Shown here: in pieces, positions 44,236 to 53,170 of the stretch | Position numbering within the stretch: the stretch's first letter is position 1 | How the letters are laid out: the number at the start of each line of letters is the position of its first letter | Assembly: GCA_002344795.1 (NCBI GenBank) | Contig: DDUM01000054.1 | Span: forward strand, 1-64,000 | Length of the DNA: 64,000 bases | From: Flammeovirgaceae bacterium UBA2338 | Lineage (GTDB): Bacteria > Bacteroidota > Bacteroidia > Cytophagales > Cyclobacteriaceae | Reading direction: 5' to 3' | Made by a program: the position numbers and the translations under genes | Notes under the pieces: model-generated | Database searches by the model: none | What the model saw: only the letters and a program-made list of their open reading frames with translations | Told to the model about the DNA's origin: nothing

Positions 44236-45612
44236 GTGAATCGATTATATTTTATTCTTATAGTATGCCTTGGGTGTAGCCCGTCTCTGAACAAAAGTAG
44301 TTTGAAGACGGATTTACAAAACCCTCGTCCCGAGTGGTTGAGCGCCAAGCCCATGCAAGATCGCTATTATATCGGTATTGGGCATAGCGCAAAAGACGGG
44401 ATAAACAACTACATACAGATCGCAAAGAGTAGTGCACTGGAGGATATTATTTCAGAAATCCGTGTAACTGTTTCCTCCACTTCAGTACTCAGTCAAATCG
44501 ATGCCAACAAAGAATTTCAGGAAAGGTATGAGCAAATCATAAAAACCACGGCATCGGATGAATTGGAGGAATATGAACAAGTTGATGCCTGGGAGGATGA
44601 CCAGAATTACTGGGTGTATTACCGGTTGTCGAAGCAGCGCTATAAGGAAATTAAAGATGAGCAAAAACGCAATGCGGTAACCCTTGCACTTGATTTTTTT
44701 ACCAAAGCAAAGCAATCTGAAAGAGCTGGGGAAGATGTGCAAGCCCTGGGTTTTTATTTTAAGGGATTTGGTGCTATTGAAAAATACCTGGGTGATCCCA
44801 TCAGATTAGAATACGAAGGGAAAGAAATTTTATTAACGAATGAGATATATGCCTCTATTCAACATTTGCTCGATCGTATTCAATTGGTAGCCAACCCGGC
44901 TGAGATCATGCTTAACCGTAGGGTATCCTCAGGCACAGAAACGGTGGTTATTACCGCTGTCTATAAGGATTCACAAAAGCCAATTCCTGATCTACCCTTG
45001 AAGGCGTCCTTCGAAAAAGGGGCGGGTGATGTTTTTCCTGAATATAAGACGGATGCGTCAGGGCAAAGTAAAATTCTTATTACCAAGATCAGTTCAAAAG
45101 ATATGGAGCAAACGGTAGGGGTTAAAGTAAACATGCTGAATTTTGCAGGAGCCAATGCCTCTCCGATCTATTCATTGGTGGCAGAGCGCATGGTAGCTCC
45201 CAAAGTAAACATCCTTTTGAAAGTACAGCGTCCCATTGTATACATCACTTCCGATGAAAAAACATTGGGCGTAAATAAGTCGAATGACCAGATTACCAAT
45301 CGGGTAAAAAACTTTCTGACCAGTTCAGGTTTTGAGTTTACGGATAGCAGGGGAAAGGCCGAATTGTGGATGGACATCAATGCCAACTCTGAAAAGGGTG
45401 CGGTCTCAGGGAGCATTTACATTACCTATGTGACCGCTGTGATTAAGGTGGTTACTTTATCTGAGAATAAAGAGATTTATGCTACTACCCTCGACAGGAT
45501 AAAAGGATATAGCCTCGACTACGAGCGTTCGAGTCAGGAGGCGTATAATAAGTCGCTGGAGGTGCTGGAAAAGGAAAAATTACCAGAATTACTTAACGCG
45601 ATATTGCAGTAA
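44236..45612 (+). CDS. LPP20-family lipoprotein (large)
   Basis: A lipoprotein of 458 aa. It has no ATG start: GTG 44236 (or TTG 44233) opens VNRLYFILIVCLGCSPS, whose lipobox is CLGC; a stop codon lies directly upstream of the TTG, fixing the start to this pair. An LPP20-like domain covers about 30-160 (RPEWLSAKPMQDRYYIGIGHSAKDG), followed by a region with Ig-like repeats (about 215-330) and a C-terminal domain with VTLSENKEIYATTLDRIKGY. LPP20-type proteins act as surface lipoproteins; their role is not defined. A second LPP20-like gene follows after 80 bases. Confidence 0.8.
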   Translation: MNRLYFILIVCLGCSPSLNKSSLKTDLQNPRPEWLSAKPMQDRYYIGIGHSAKDGINNYIQIAKSSALEDIISEIRVTVSSTSVLSQIDANKEFQERYEQIIKTTASDELEEYEQVDAWEDDQNYWVYYRLSKQRYKEIKDEQKRNAVTLALDFFTKAKQSERAGEDVQALGFYFKGFGAIEKYLGDPIRLEYEGKEILLTNEIYASIQHLLDRIQLVANPAEIMLNRRVSSGTETVVITAVYKDSQKPIPDLPLKASFEKGAGDVFPEYKTDASGQSKILITKISSKDMEQTVGVKVNMLNFAGANASPIYSLVAERMVAPKVNILLKVQRPIVYITSDEKTLGVNKSNDQITNRVKNFLTSSGFEFTDSRGKAELWMDINANSEKGAVSGSIYITYVTAVIKVVTLSENKEIYATTLDRIKGYSLDYERSSQEAYNKSLEVLEKEKLPELLNAILQ

Positions 45613-45692
45613 AAGGCTTCAAAAAACGAAGAATAATGGATTGGCCTTATAATTGCATTGTTTAACTTGCAAAACCAAATAAGAAACTCAAT

Positions 45693-46256
45693 ATGAAAAA
45701 TTTAACTAAACTATCATTTATCCTTGTTGCTGTGGCAGCGCTGTTGATTGCCGGCTGTAAGGGAAAGGAGAAGCTTCCTCAAGGTGAGCAGGAAATTATA
45801 GTACCTTGTTCAGGGCCGGACTTTTTCACCAACAATAAATACTTCAGGGCCAATTCAATTGGTGAAAGCCAGGATCAGGTAACCTCTAAAAAGAAGGCAT
45901 TGACTAACGCAAGAAATGAGTTAGCCCAAAGCATCCAGACTACTGTGAAAACAGTTACTGACAATTACGTGAACTCACGTGAGATGAATAACAAAGAACA
46001 GGTAGAGGAGAGGTTTGAGAGCCTGAACAGAGAGATTGTAGACCAAACCATTACAGGTGTACGTACACTTTGTGAAAAGTTGGTAAAAACTGAACAAGGA
46101 ACCTACAAGACTTATGTAGCTATCGAGCTTTCCGCTGACGAGTTGGTATCGAAATACAACGAGCGTCTTTCTAAAGATGAGATGTTGAAAATCGATTACG
46201 ACTACGAGAAGTTCAAAGAGACTTTCGAAAAGGAAATGGCAAAAATGGGAAACTAA
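45693..46256 (+). CDS. LPP20-family lipoprotein (small)
   Basis: A 187-aa lipoprotein (MKNLTKLSFILVAVAALLIAGC, Cys 22). The mature part opens with IIVPCSGPDFFTNNKYFRAN and continues with the helix-strand pattern of LPP20: long helix KALTNARNELAQSIQTTVKTV, then TYKTYVAIELSADELVSKYN. A Glu/Lys-rich tail follows. It follows the 458-aa LPP20 gene on the same strand and ends at a strong terminator, so the pair forms one operon. A conserved partnership of two surface lipoproteins is the natural reading; function unknown. Confidence 0.85.
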   Translation: MKNLTKLSFILVAVAALLIAGCKGKEKLPQGEQEIIVPCSGPDFFTNNKYFRANSIGESQDQVTSKKKALTNARNELAQSIQTTVKTVTDNYVNSREMNNKEQVEERFESLNREIVDQTITGVRTLCEKLVKTEQGTYKTYVAIELSADELVSKYNERLSKDEMLKIDYDYEKFKETFEKEMAKMGN

Positions 46257-46272
46257 TTCCCTAATGAATATT

Positions 46273-46304
46273 AAAGAGCTCCTTGATTTCAAGGAGCTTT
46301 TTTT
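46273..46304 (+). terminator. Rho-independent terminator of the LPP20 pair
   Basis: AGCTCCTT (46277-46284) pairs with AAGGAGCT (46291-46298), loop GATTTC, the stem extends with A-T pairs, followed by TTTTTT. This is a textbook intrinsic terminator on the plus strand. Confidence 0.9.
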
Positions 46305-46325
46305 GTTTAAGAGAATTTGTAAAAT

Positions 46326-46736
46326 ATGTCAGCAGGATATTCAGGTACTCCTTTAGTCAAAAAACTGGGTATTAAACCTGGTTTTTCTATTCGGGTGGTG
46401 CATGAGCCCGCTATTTATTGGGACTGGATAAGTCCTTTGCCAGAAGATATAATAGTGATAACCCGGGCAAAAAAGGAAGGCGCAGACTTTATTCATCTAT
46501 TTGTTAAAGAGAAGAAAAGGTTTGAGAGGGAGTTCTTGAAGCTTAAAACAGAACTAAAAAAGGATGGCATGCTGTGGGTGTCGTGGCCCAAGAAATCATC
46601 CAAGGTAGCATCTGATCTTGATGAAAATATTATTCGCGACTATGGACTTGCCAATGGGCTCGTTGATGTTAAAGTCTGCGCGGTGGACGAAGTATGGTCG
46701 GGTTTGAAATTTATGTATCGGGTGAAAGACCGATAA
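46326..46736 (+). CDS. DUF3052 family protein
   Basis: A 136-aa cytosolic protein starting MSAGYSGTPLVKKLGIKPGF, matching DUF3052 in length and in the phrases PLVKKLGIKPG, DFIHLFVKEKKRFEREF and GMLWVSWPKKSSKV. Its function is unknown; the domain occurs as a single small protein in many bacteria. It follows the LPP20 terminator closely, so it has its own promoter, and its stop lies one base from the end of the convergent anti-sigma gene. Confidence 0.85.
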   Translation: MSAGYSGTPLVKKLGIKPGFSIRVVHEPAIYWDWISPLPEDIIVITRAKKEGADFIHLFVKEKKRFEREFLKLKTELKKDGMLWVSWPKKSSKVASDLDENIIRDYGLANGLVDVKVCAVDEVWSGLKFMYRVKDR

Positions 46737-46737
46737 A

Positions 46738-47265
46738 TTAAAACTGCATTCTGGATCTTCTGTTAAAAAAGGGCTTTAAGATTGTCCTGTCCAACAACAG
46801 GAAGGCAAGCCCCAGATTAAGCGCAATTATTGAATTAACGATCAATTTTCCACTTAAAGGAATTGCAGGGAGGGTAGGGGTAGAAACTCCTGTTGGTAAC
46901 TTGATGGGATTCAACGAGAGCATACCGTTGAGTTCATTGAATAAACCGGTGTCTACCAGACTTGCACCAATTCCCATCGCGACCAAAATACCTGCCAACA
47001 AGATCAATCCGTTTTTTGGGGTAAGCATACTTGCGGATGGTACCTTGTCCAGGTTTCCCATTACACGCTGTGTGAAATTGTCGGAAGGATGAAGTAAGGT
47101 ATTGCGTTCCAGCGATTGTTGGATCAGTTTTAATACTTCCAACCTGTTTCGAAGTTCCTCTGAGGTGCTCAACCCGGTTTCTACTTTCTGAAGCTTTTCT
47201 CCAGCCAATGCACCCTCCAGGTAGGCTACCAACAACTCGTCAATTTCTTGTGATATCTTTTTCAT
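46738..47265 (-). CDS. Membrane anti-sigma factor (putative)
   Basis: A 175-aa protein with an N-terminal soluble part (MKKISQEIDELLVAYLEGAL, helices to about residue 75) and two membrane helices (about 88-106 and 140-160). The N-terminal helical layout (LLVAYLEGALAGEKLQKVETGL) is like that of zinc-free anti-sigma domains. It starts 10 bases after the ECF sigma gene and is transcribed with it, the typical sigma/anti-sigma arrangement. The sensory part between the helices is short, so the stimulus is likely membrane-linked. Name given by context and layout. Confidence 0.75.
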   Translation of the reverse strand: MKKISQEIDELLVAYLEGALAGEKLQKVETGLSTSEELRNRLEVLKLIQQSLERNTLLHPSDNFTQRVMGNLDKVPSASMLTPKNGLILLAGILVAMGIGASLVDTGLFNELNGMLSLNPIKLPTGVSTPTLPAIPLSGKLIVNSIIALNLGLAFLLLDRTILKPFFNRRSRMQF

Positions 47266-47275
47266 ATCAATGATA

Positions 47276-47833
47276 CTATAAAGTTAATGCTTCTTTTTGT
47301 AAAATACTTTTCAATTCATCGGCCATGCGTTGTCGGGCCCGATGGATTCTTACCTTCGTGGTGTTGATCTTTTGTCCCATAATGTTGGCTACCTCCTCCA
47401 ATGAAAATTCTTTTAAGTAGAACAATTGCAACGAAAGCCTGTCGGCTTCATTCAATCTGTTCAAGGCCTGATCTATAAAAACGGTTTTATCCTCCTTTTC
47501 TAAAGTGTTCTCTGTTTCGCTCGCGTGATTAAAAGTACGGTCAATTGACTGAAACACCCTTTTGTTTTTGCGCTTGTGGCTGATGGCCGTATTAAAAACA
47601 ATTCGGTACAACCAGGTAGAAAACCGCGCCCCACGCTTAAATCCTTTGAGATAGTGAAACGCCTTAATAAATGCATCTTGTGCTACCTCCTCAGCATCAG
47701 CTTTATTTTCCGTCACCTTATAAGCGATGGTATACGCATAGCTTTTGTAGCTGTCTACCAACTGTGCGTAAAGCTGCTTTTCGCCAGCCAAAATGCGGTC
47801 GATAAGAGTGTTTTCTTCCTGAACTGTGATCAC
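47276..47833 (-). CDS. ECF sigma factor
   Basis: A sigma-70 of the ECF type, 185 aa from GTG 47833 (VITVQEENTLIDRILAGEKQ); a TTG 13 codons upstream would give a longer, less likely product. Region 2 (YTIAYKVTENKADAEEVAQDAFIKAFHYL) and region 4 (ADRLSLQLFYLKEFSLEEVANIMGQ, then TKVRIHRARQRM) are complete; no region 3. ECF sigma factors direct RNA polymerase to stress or envelope promoters. The adjacent downstream membrane anti-sigma probably controls it. Confidence 0.92.
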   Translation of the reverse strand: MITVQEENTLIDRILAGEKQLYAQLVDSYKSYAYTIAYKVTENKADAEEVAQDAFIKAFHYLKGFKRGARFSTWLYRIVFNTAISHKRKNKRVFQSIDRTFNHASETENTLEKEDKTVFIDQALNRLNEADRLSLQLFYLKEFSLEEVANIMGQKINTTKVRIHRARQRMADELKSILQKEALTL

Positions 47834-47961
47834 GTGCCTTTGGACGCAATGTTTGACTATTAAGTTACACAATTATAGTGGCGTGTGTGATAAATAATTT
47901 TATGGGTAGCTTGTAACCATGGTTGTGAAGCTTGCGTCAAAGCACCAAAAACAATAAAACT

Positions 47962-48303
47962 ATGGATGTAGCAGTATTAGGGGTAATGATCCCCATTATC
48001 GGAATAATCGGAGCATTTATCATAATAGGTTATTTGCGCAAATTTCAGAACATGGAGCGGATGGCCATTATTGACAAAGGCCTTGATCCTTCCTTATTTA
48101 AGTCCGAACGGGTCACCGCAGCGGCATTGAGAGCTTCACTTTTGCTGATCGGAGCTGGCTTGGGCTTGCTGATGGGGTATTGGTTGGATCGTGCTTTTGG
48201 TATGGATGACGTAGCCTACTTCTCTATGATCTTTATTTTTGGTGGGATTGGTTTGGGCGTTGCCTACCTGGTAGAAGAACGCAAAAACAAGGAAGGAAAA
48301 TAA
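47962..48303 (+). CDS. DUF6249 membrane protein
   Basis: A 113-aa protein from ATG 47962 (MDVAVLGVMIPIIGIIGAFI); the open frame reaches ten codons upstream without a better start. Three membrane helices: about 3-26, 60-80 and 89-106, with a Glu/Lys tail. It matches DUF6249 (small Bacteroidota membrane proteins). It is divergent from the ECF sigma gene across 128 bases, so it is a natural candidate target of that sigma factor. Confidence 0.8.
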   Translation: MDVAVLGVMIPIIGIIGAFIIIGYLRKFQNMERMAIIDKGLDPSLFKSERVTAAALRASLLLIGAGLGLLMGYWLDRAFGMDDVAYFSMIFIFGGIGLGVAYLVEERKNKEGK

Positions 48304-48320
48304 ATTGCGATGAGCTTTAT

Positions 48321-48353
48321 GCCATCTCCCGTTCAGTGTGGAGGGGAGATGGC
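48321..48353. repeat. Hairpin between DUF6249 and DASS genes
   Basis: GCCATCTCCC (48321-48330) pairs with GGGAGATGGC (48344-48353) over 10 bp with a 13-base loop, between two convergent genes. A T-tract is missing on both sides, so this is either a weak bidirectional terminator or one of the repetitive palindromes seen elsewhere in the window. Confidence 0.5.
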
Positions 48354-48376
48354 TGTGATGATTACCCATTCTTTTG

Positions 48377-49831
48377 CTAGCCGTACAACCAAACCCCAAT
48401 GGTGAGCATGGCCACCGAAATCAGGATAAGAGAAAAGAGATTCACCAATACCCCCGCCCGTACCATTTGCTTTACAGAAATGTGCCCGCTAGCAAATAGT
48501 ATTGCATTAGGTGGTGTGGAAATGGGCATCATAAAAGCACAACTGGCAGCAAACGCAACTGGCATGGCGAGAATGATGGGGTTGATTTGAAGCCCATCAG
48601 CAATACCTAACACAACAGGTACAAGTATGGTGGTGAGTGCTACGTTACTCATCAACTCAGTCAAAAACATCGATAATCCTGAGAGAATTACAATCAATGT
48701 GCCAGTTGATAAATTTCCCTGTTGTGCAATCTGATCTCCTACCAATTGTACCAGGCCTGCATCGGCCATGCCCTGCGCCAACGAGAGCCCACCCCCAAAA
48801 AGCAATAATATTCCCCAGGGAAGATTTTTCATATCACCCCACTCCAGAATAAATGTAGAACTCTTCAAATCGATGGGAGTCACAAACATGAGGATACCCC
48901 CAGTCATTGCGATGGTGGTATCATCCAAAAGATTAATACCAATGATAGCGTTGATGTTTTGACGAAAAATCCAGAAGAAGCAAGTGAAGCCAAAGATGGT
49001 CATTACCCTTTTCTCTTCTTTTGAAAATGTCCCAAGTCCTTTCAGTTTCGAGCTGATGAGTTCGGCAGAACCTTCCACAGAGCGAAGTCCATTGCGGTAA
49101 AGTATCTGCGTGATGGTGATGTAACAAACAGCCAATATGGCCAGCATCAAGGGTACCCCAATAACCATCCAGGTGGCAAAACTCACGTCCTGGTCATAAA
49201 AACGTTTGATAAACCCAACTGTCACCACGTTGGGAGGTGTACCAATGATAGTAGCGATACCTCCAATGCTTGCCGCATAGGCAATGCTAAGCATCAGCCC
49301 GGTAGCAAATTTTTCAAACTTGGGTTTGTCTGCCTCACCGATTTCACCAGCCAGTAATTTTGTAACTGAGGTAGCGATTGGAAGCATCATCACTGCGGTA
49401 GCGGTGTTACTTATCCACATGCTAATGAGTGCGGTGGCCAGCATGAAGCCCATAATAATTCCGTTGCCGCTCGTTCCGGTGAGGCGAATGAGGTTCAGTG
49501 CAATGCGTGTATGGAGGTTGTGTTTTTCTAAACCGAGGGCAATCATAAAACCACCCATAAACAGAAATATAATGCTATCCCCGTATGGTGCTGCTGCTTC
49601 TCTTGCAGTGGCCACAGTGAAAAGTGGAAACAGAATCATGGGCAGGAGTGCGGTAACAGGAATGGGGGCTGCTTCACTTACCCACCAGGTCACCATCCAG
49701 GCACCCAGGGATAGCACCACTACGCCTTTGTACGACAGGGCAGTTTGCGAAAGCAGAAAATATAAGAGGGCAAATAACAGTGGACCAAGGATCAGGCCAA
49801 CGGTTTTGCTTTTAGAGGCAGTAGCAGTCAA
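48377..49831 (-). CDS. DASS (SLC13) family sodium/anion symporter
   Basis: A 484-aa transporter with about twelve membrane helices. The two SNT-like motifs of the DASS family are visible: SNTATAVMMLPI (about 145-156) and SNVALTTILVPVV (about 398-410), where sodium and the dicarboxylate or sulfate-like anion bind; IGTPPNVVTVGF (about 197) is also typical. The start is TTG 49831 (MTATASKSKTVGL in the product); no ATG or GTG lies within range. It takes up dicarboxylates or related anions with sodium. A terminator of the RRM gene lies about 70 bases before it. Confidence 0.88.
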   Translation of the reverse strand: MTATASKSKTVGLILGPLLFALLYFLLSQTALSYKGVVVLSLGAWMVTWWVSEAAPIPVTALLPMILFPLFTVATAREAAAPYGDSIIFLFMGGFMIALGLEKHNLHTRIALNLIRLTGTSGNGIIMGFMLATALISMWISNTATAVMMLPIATSVTKLLAGEIGEADKPKFEKFATGLMLSIAYAASIGGIATIIGTPPNVVTVGFIKRFYDQDVSFATWMVIGVPLMLAILAVCYITITQILYRNGLRSVEGSAELISSKLKGLGTFSKEEKRVMTIFGFTCFFWIFRQNINAIIGINLLDDTTIAMTGGILMFVTPIDLKSSTFILEWGDMKNLPWGILLLFGGGLSLAQGMADAGLVQLVGDQIAQQGNLSTGTLIVILSGLSMFLTELMSNVALTTILVPVVLGIADGLQINPIILAMPVAFAASCAFMMPISTPPNAILFASGHISVKQMVRAGVLVNLFSLILISVAMLTIGVWLYG

Positions 49832-49902
49832 AGGGATTGGGGCTAAGGTGTAACTAAAACAAGGTAGTGTTCTTCAGAAGTAATGCAAACTGATATTGTG
49901 CA

Positions 49903-49930
49903 AGTAAAAAGGCCTGATTGCTCAGGCCTG
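49903..49930 (-). terminator. Rho-independent terminator of the RRM gene
   Basis: On the minus strand AGGCCTGA (49929-49922) is followed by GCAA and TCAGGCCT (49917-49910), then TTTTACTTG. An 8-bp GC-rich stem with tetraloop and T-tract, 26 bases after the RRM stop. Confidence 0.85.
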
Positions 49931-49955
49931 AAATGCACTAGATACTACTGCATAT

Positions 49956-50204
49956 TTATTCTGTTTTTGGATTTGCGGGTTTTACAATGATGGTTCTGCC
50001 ATCCAATTCCGTTTCGTTTAGTGCGGCAATGGCGTTGTTGCCCTCCTCAACGTTGGGCATTTCTACAAAACCAAAACCCTTAGACCGACCTGTCTCCCGG
50101 TCGGTAATGATTTTGGCGGAAGTGACCTCTCCGAACTGGGCAAAAGCCCTTTCCAGTTCATCATGTCCGGTCTTAAAATTGAGTCTAGCAACGAAAATGT
50201 TCAT
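49956..50204 (-). CDS. RNA recognition motif (RRM) RNA-binding protein
   Basis: An 82-aa single-domain RNA-binding protein. RNP2 (NIFVARL) is at residues 2-8 and RNP1 (KGFGFVEM) at 42-49, with the aromatic side chains for RNA stacking in place; DGRTIIVKPA gives the last strand. Small RRM proteins of this kind are common in Cytophagales and often cold- or stress-induced RNA chaperones. It is a single gene ending at its own terminator. Confidence 0.95.
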   Translation of the reverse strand: MNIFVARLNFKTGHDELERAFAQFGEVTSAKIITDRETGRSKGFGFVEMPNVEEGNNAIAALNETELDGRTIIVKPANPKTE

Positions 50205-50329
50205 GACAGAATGTTAGGTTAAAATTGTATTCAAGGGAATGGCGGTGCCTTTTAAGTCACTCAGCCAAACCATTGTGATACAAAATAAAAATTAATTGAT
50301 AAATATTCAAGGAAGGGACTGCGTTGAAG

Positions 50330-51982
50330 CTAGCTAGTGATCAGTTCTCTGGCATTTTCTTTGGCCAAAGTGGAAGGTTTTTCGCCTCCAATCATCTTGG
50401 CGATCTCTTCAATCCGCTCTTCTTCTGTCAATTTTTTAATCTGACTGACCGTTTTTGTGCTCTTGGAATCCTTATAAGCATAAAAATGACAATCTGCCTT
50501 TGCAGCAATTTGAGGGAGGTGGCTGATGGCAAGAATTTGGTGGTCTCGGGCCATGGATTTCATCATTTTGCCCAGCCTCATGGCAATTTCACCAGATACT
50601 CCCGTGTCAATTTCGTCCAGGATGAGGGTGGGTAATGCTGTTTTTTCTGCCAATAGGTATTTAATACAAAACATCAGCCTGGAAAACTCTCCTCCAGATG
50701 CTACTTGCACCAATGATCGTGCTGCTATTCCTTTATTCGCACTGAACAATAATTCTATATTGTCAATACCCGAAGCTGTCGGTGTGCCTGTCAGGTGGTC
50801 TACATGAAGTTGCGCCTCCGGAATACCTAATTCATTAAGCAACGCAATCATTTGTTTACAAAAACCTTTAAAGCTTTTGACCCTGGATTGACTAAGCAAC
50901 GAGCCCTTTTCGTTGAGTTTTACCAAAGCTTCGTCCAGTTTCTTTTTTAAGGAAGCCAGTTCATCATCGAGGTTACTGGTTTTATCCGCTTTGTTTTGCA
51001 AATCGTTTTGTAATTGGAGTAGTTCGGCCACTGATTCCATCCTATGCTTTTGCTGTAACTGATAGATAAGACTCAGCCGGTCTTTGGCCTCTTCAATTTT
51101 TTCTGGGTCGAAGTCTATTTTCTCTTCTTCTCCCTCTGCCTCACTAATGATGTCGTTCAACTCTATCCTCACACTCTCGAACCTTTCAGCAAGTTGTTTG
51201 TAATGATCGGAATAACTACTCAGCGAGCTCATGATAGTTCGTACTTCACTTAAAATGCCAGAGGCAGAAATATCCGACCGGTCGAGTTGGGTCAGCAACT
51301 GATTAAACTTGGACTTGATGTCTTCAGCATGTTCCATTATCTTAAGAGCCGATTCCAATTCTTGTTGTTCGTTTTCTACCAAGTTGGCTTTGCTCAGTTC
51401 CTCCAATTGAAATTTCACAAAATCTGATTCCTGCCGCAATGTATTGGCTTCGTGTTCCAATGCGCTGTATGCTTCTCTGGTAATTACATAATGTTGCCAT
51501 GCACTTTTATATTCCTCTCGAAATTTTTCATTGGCAGCGAAGGCATCAATTACACTGAGTTGAAAAGCGCGGTTACCCAGATCCAGTGTTTCGTGTTGGG
51601 AGTGGATGTCCATCAAACGTATCCCAATCTTTTTCATGATGTCCAGCGTAACGGGGGTATCGTTGATAAACGCACGACTCTTTCCATTGGGGCTGATCTC
51701 TCTTCGGATGACAGTTTGTTTTTCGTAGTCTAAGTTTTCGCTTTCAAAAAGTGATTGCAAGTTGTAAGCGGCAATATCAAAAGTGCCCTCGGTAATGCAT
51801 TTTTCTTTTTCGTTCCAAAGCACTTTCGTATCGGCTCGGTTGCCCAACAACAATCCCATCGCCCCAAGCATAATGGATTTACCAGCACCCGTCTCACCGG
51901 TGATCACATTCAGGTGACGGGATAAATCCATCTCCAGGTGATCGATGAGTGCATAGTTTTTTATGGTGAGGTGAGTGAGCAT
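50330..51982 (-). CDS. recN: DNA repair protein RecN
   Basis: A 550-aa SMC-like ATPase. Walker A GETGAGKS is at residues 29-36, two coiled-coil arms cover about 160-230 and 290-370, and the signature/Walker B region has LVQVASGGEFSRLM (about 426-439) and LILDEIDTGVSGE (about 454-466). It acts in double-strand break repair. The usual Bacteroidota order recN next to porD/DUF4835 and coaBC is kept, but here a 294-base insert with palindromes separates recN from the next gene. Confidence 0.97.
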   Translation of the reverse strand: MLTHLTIKNYALIDHLEMDLSRHLNVITGETGAGKSIMLGAMGLLLGNRADTKVLWNEKEKCITEGTFDIAAYNLQSLFESENLDYEKQTVIRREISPNGKSRAFINDTPVTLDIMKKIGIRLMDIHSQHETLDLGNRAFQLSVIDAFAANEKFREEYKSAWQHYVITREAYSALEHEANTLRQESDFVKFQLEELSKANLVENEQQELESALKIMEHAEDIKSKFNQLLTQLDRSDISASGILSEVRTIMSSLSSYSDHYKQLAERFESVRIELNDIISEAEGEEEKIDFDPEKIEEAKDRLSLIYQLQQKHRMESVAELLQLQNDLQNKADKTSNLDDELASLKKKLDEALVKLNEKGSLLSQSRVKSFKGFCKQMIALLNELGIPEAQLHVDHLTGTPTASGIDNIELLFSANKGIAARSLVQVASGGEFSRLMFCIKYLLAEKTALPTLILDEIDTGVSGEIAMRLGKMMKSMARDHQILAISHLPQIAAKADCHFYAYKDSKSTKTVSQIKKLTEEERIEEIAKMIGGEKPSTLAKENARELITS

Positions 51983-52105
51983 CGGTTATTTTATGCGCCT
52001 GTGGATTCTTGTCAAAGGCATCTACAATATTAATTTATTTAGATCAGAATCGATAGTTAGTATGGAATCCGTCAGCCTGGGATTGAAGTCTCCACCCTTT
52101 GATTT

Positions 52106-52262
52106 TAATCCCTCACCCCCAGCCCTCTCCCAAGGGAGAGGGGGCAGATATCCTTTTACCAAGATTGGGCGCTTCTCATTAGTAGTTACCGTCATTCTAC
52201 CTGTCCGCCTAAGGGCGGAAGCCACCGAGCTGTGGGCTGGTGGGGAGGGCGAAGAATCTCAT
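52106..52262. repeat. Palindrome-rich element between recN and porD
   Basis: Three inverted repeats lie close together: CCCTCTCCC-AA-GGGAGAGGG (52123-52142, perfect, 9-bp stem), TCCGCC/GGCGGA (52204-52219), and CCACCgAGC with GCTGGTGG (52222-52242). The first, with its CTCACCCCCAG flank, resembles the widespread GC-rich intergenic palindromes seen in many bacterial genomes. The element is GC-richer than its surroundings and has no coding frame. It may be a non-coding mobile-type repeat; only copies elsewhere in the genome would show that. Confidence 0.6.
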
Positions 52263-52276
52263 GTTGCACTGAAAAT

Positions 52277-53170
52277 CTAATTACTAATAATCTTCTGATA
52301 AATATTGCGCTTCGGATCTATGCTGTTGAGGATGTCGTAGGCTTCTCTGCGCACGCTCAGGTTGCCATCGGAAAATATGTTTACCAATTCATTGGCTTTG
52401 GTGTCAAAAAAGGAAACCACAAAGATGGCGTTGGGATAGGTAGACCATACAGTTTTGAGGTTTTTGAGCACGTTGAGCACAATTGTACGGCTTTGATCTG
52501 GGGTCTTGTCAAATGTATCCAGTGCTTGCCGGTGGTAGCGATAGGTATTCCTCCTCAACTCCACCATCTGTGGGTTGTTCAGGTTTTCTATCAAGGCATA
52601 ACGGTTTCTGTTACTGCCCAATGCCTGCCATCCCGGCCGGTTGGATGGTTGCGCATTATTAACTACAGTAAGGGCCTTTTGAAAGTAAGGGGTGCCCCCA
52701 AGTTCACTGAATGAATCATAATCCATACCCAACACGATGTATGCATAGAAGGCCATCATAGAGGTAAGATTGCTCATGTAAGTATTGTCGTTGTACTCTA
52801 ATGGAAGCGATTCGATGTATTCAAATTCCCATTCACGGTCTGCAAAGTTCAGCAATACCGTTTCGTAATTGGTATTATACACTGGTCTGGCAGCAGTAAT
52901 TTGTGCGTTGGCTGTGAAATTACCAATAGAAGGCATTTTCGTGATGTTGAGAAAAAGTGTTCCGTTTATTTTCTCGTAATTTTTGTAGTTGTCATTGGTC
53001 CACTTTCGGGTGTTCAAAAAATTGGCAAACGCCCGCTCCATATCCTTAAAGATGGCACGATCGGTAGTTTGCACTTGTTCGGCATTTACCACTACCTTAA
53101 AATTCAACTCCTGACCAATGAGTGCAGTGGTGGAAAAGGTGAAGATCAAAAAGGCAATGATTTTATGCAT
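52277..53170 (-). CDS. porD: DUF4835 family protein (PorD-like)
   Basis: A 297-aa exported protein. Signal peptide MHKIIAFLIFTFSTTALIGQ, then ELNFKVVVNAEQVQTTDRAI and FANFLNTRKWTNDNY, the opening of the DUF4835 family. PorD is a name used for this protein in connection with the type IX secretion system, and the window does encode a T9SS cargo protein; the role here is taken from the family. Its start overlaps the end of coaBC by 8 bases, so the two are translationally coupled. Confidence 0.85.
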   Translation of the reverse strand: MHKIIAFLIFTFSTTALIGQELNFKVVVNAEQVQTTDRAIFKDMERAFANFLNTRKWTNDNYKNYEKINGTLFLNITKMPSIGNFTANAQITAARPVYNTNYETVLLNFADREWEFEYIESLPLEYNDNTYMSNLTSMMAFYAYIVLGMDYDSFSELGGTPYFQKALTVVNNAQPSNRPGWQALGSNRNRYALIENLNNPQMVELRRNTYRYHRQALDTFDKTPDQSRTIVLNVLKNLKTVWSTYPNAIFVVSFFDTKANELVNIFSDGNLSVRREAYDILNSIDPKRNIYQKIISN

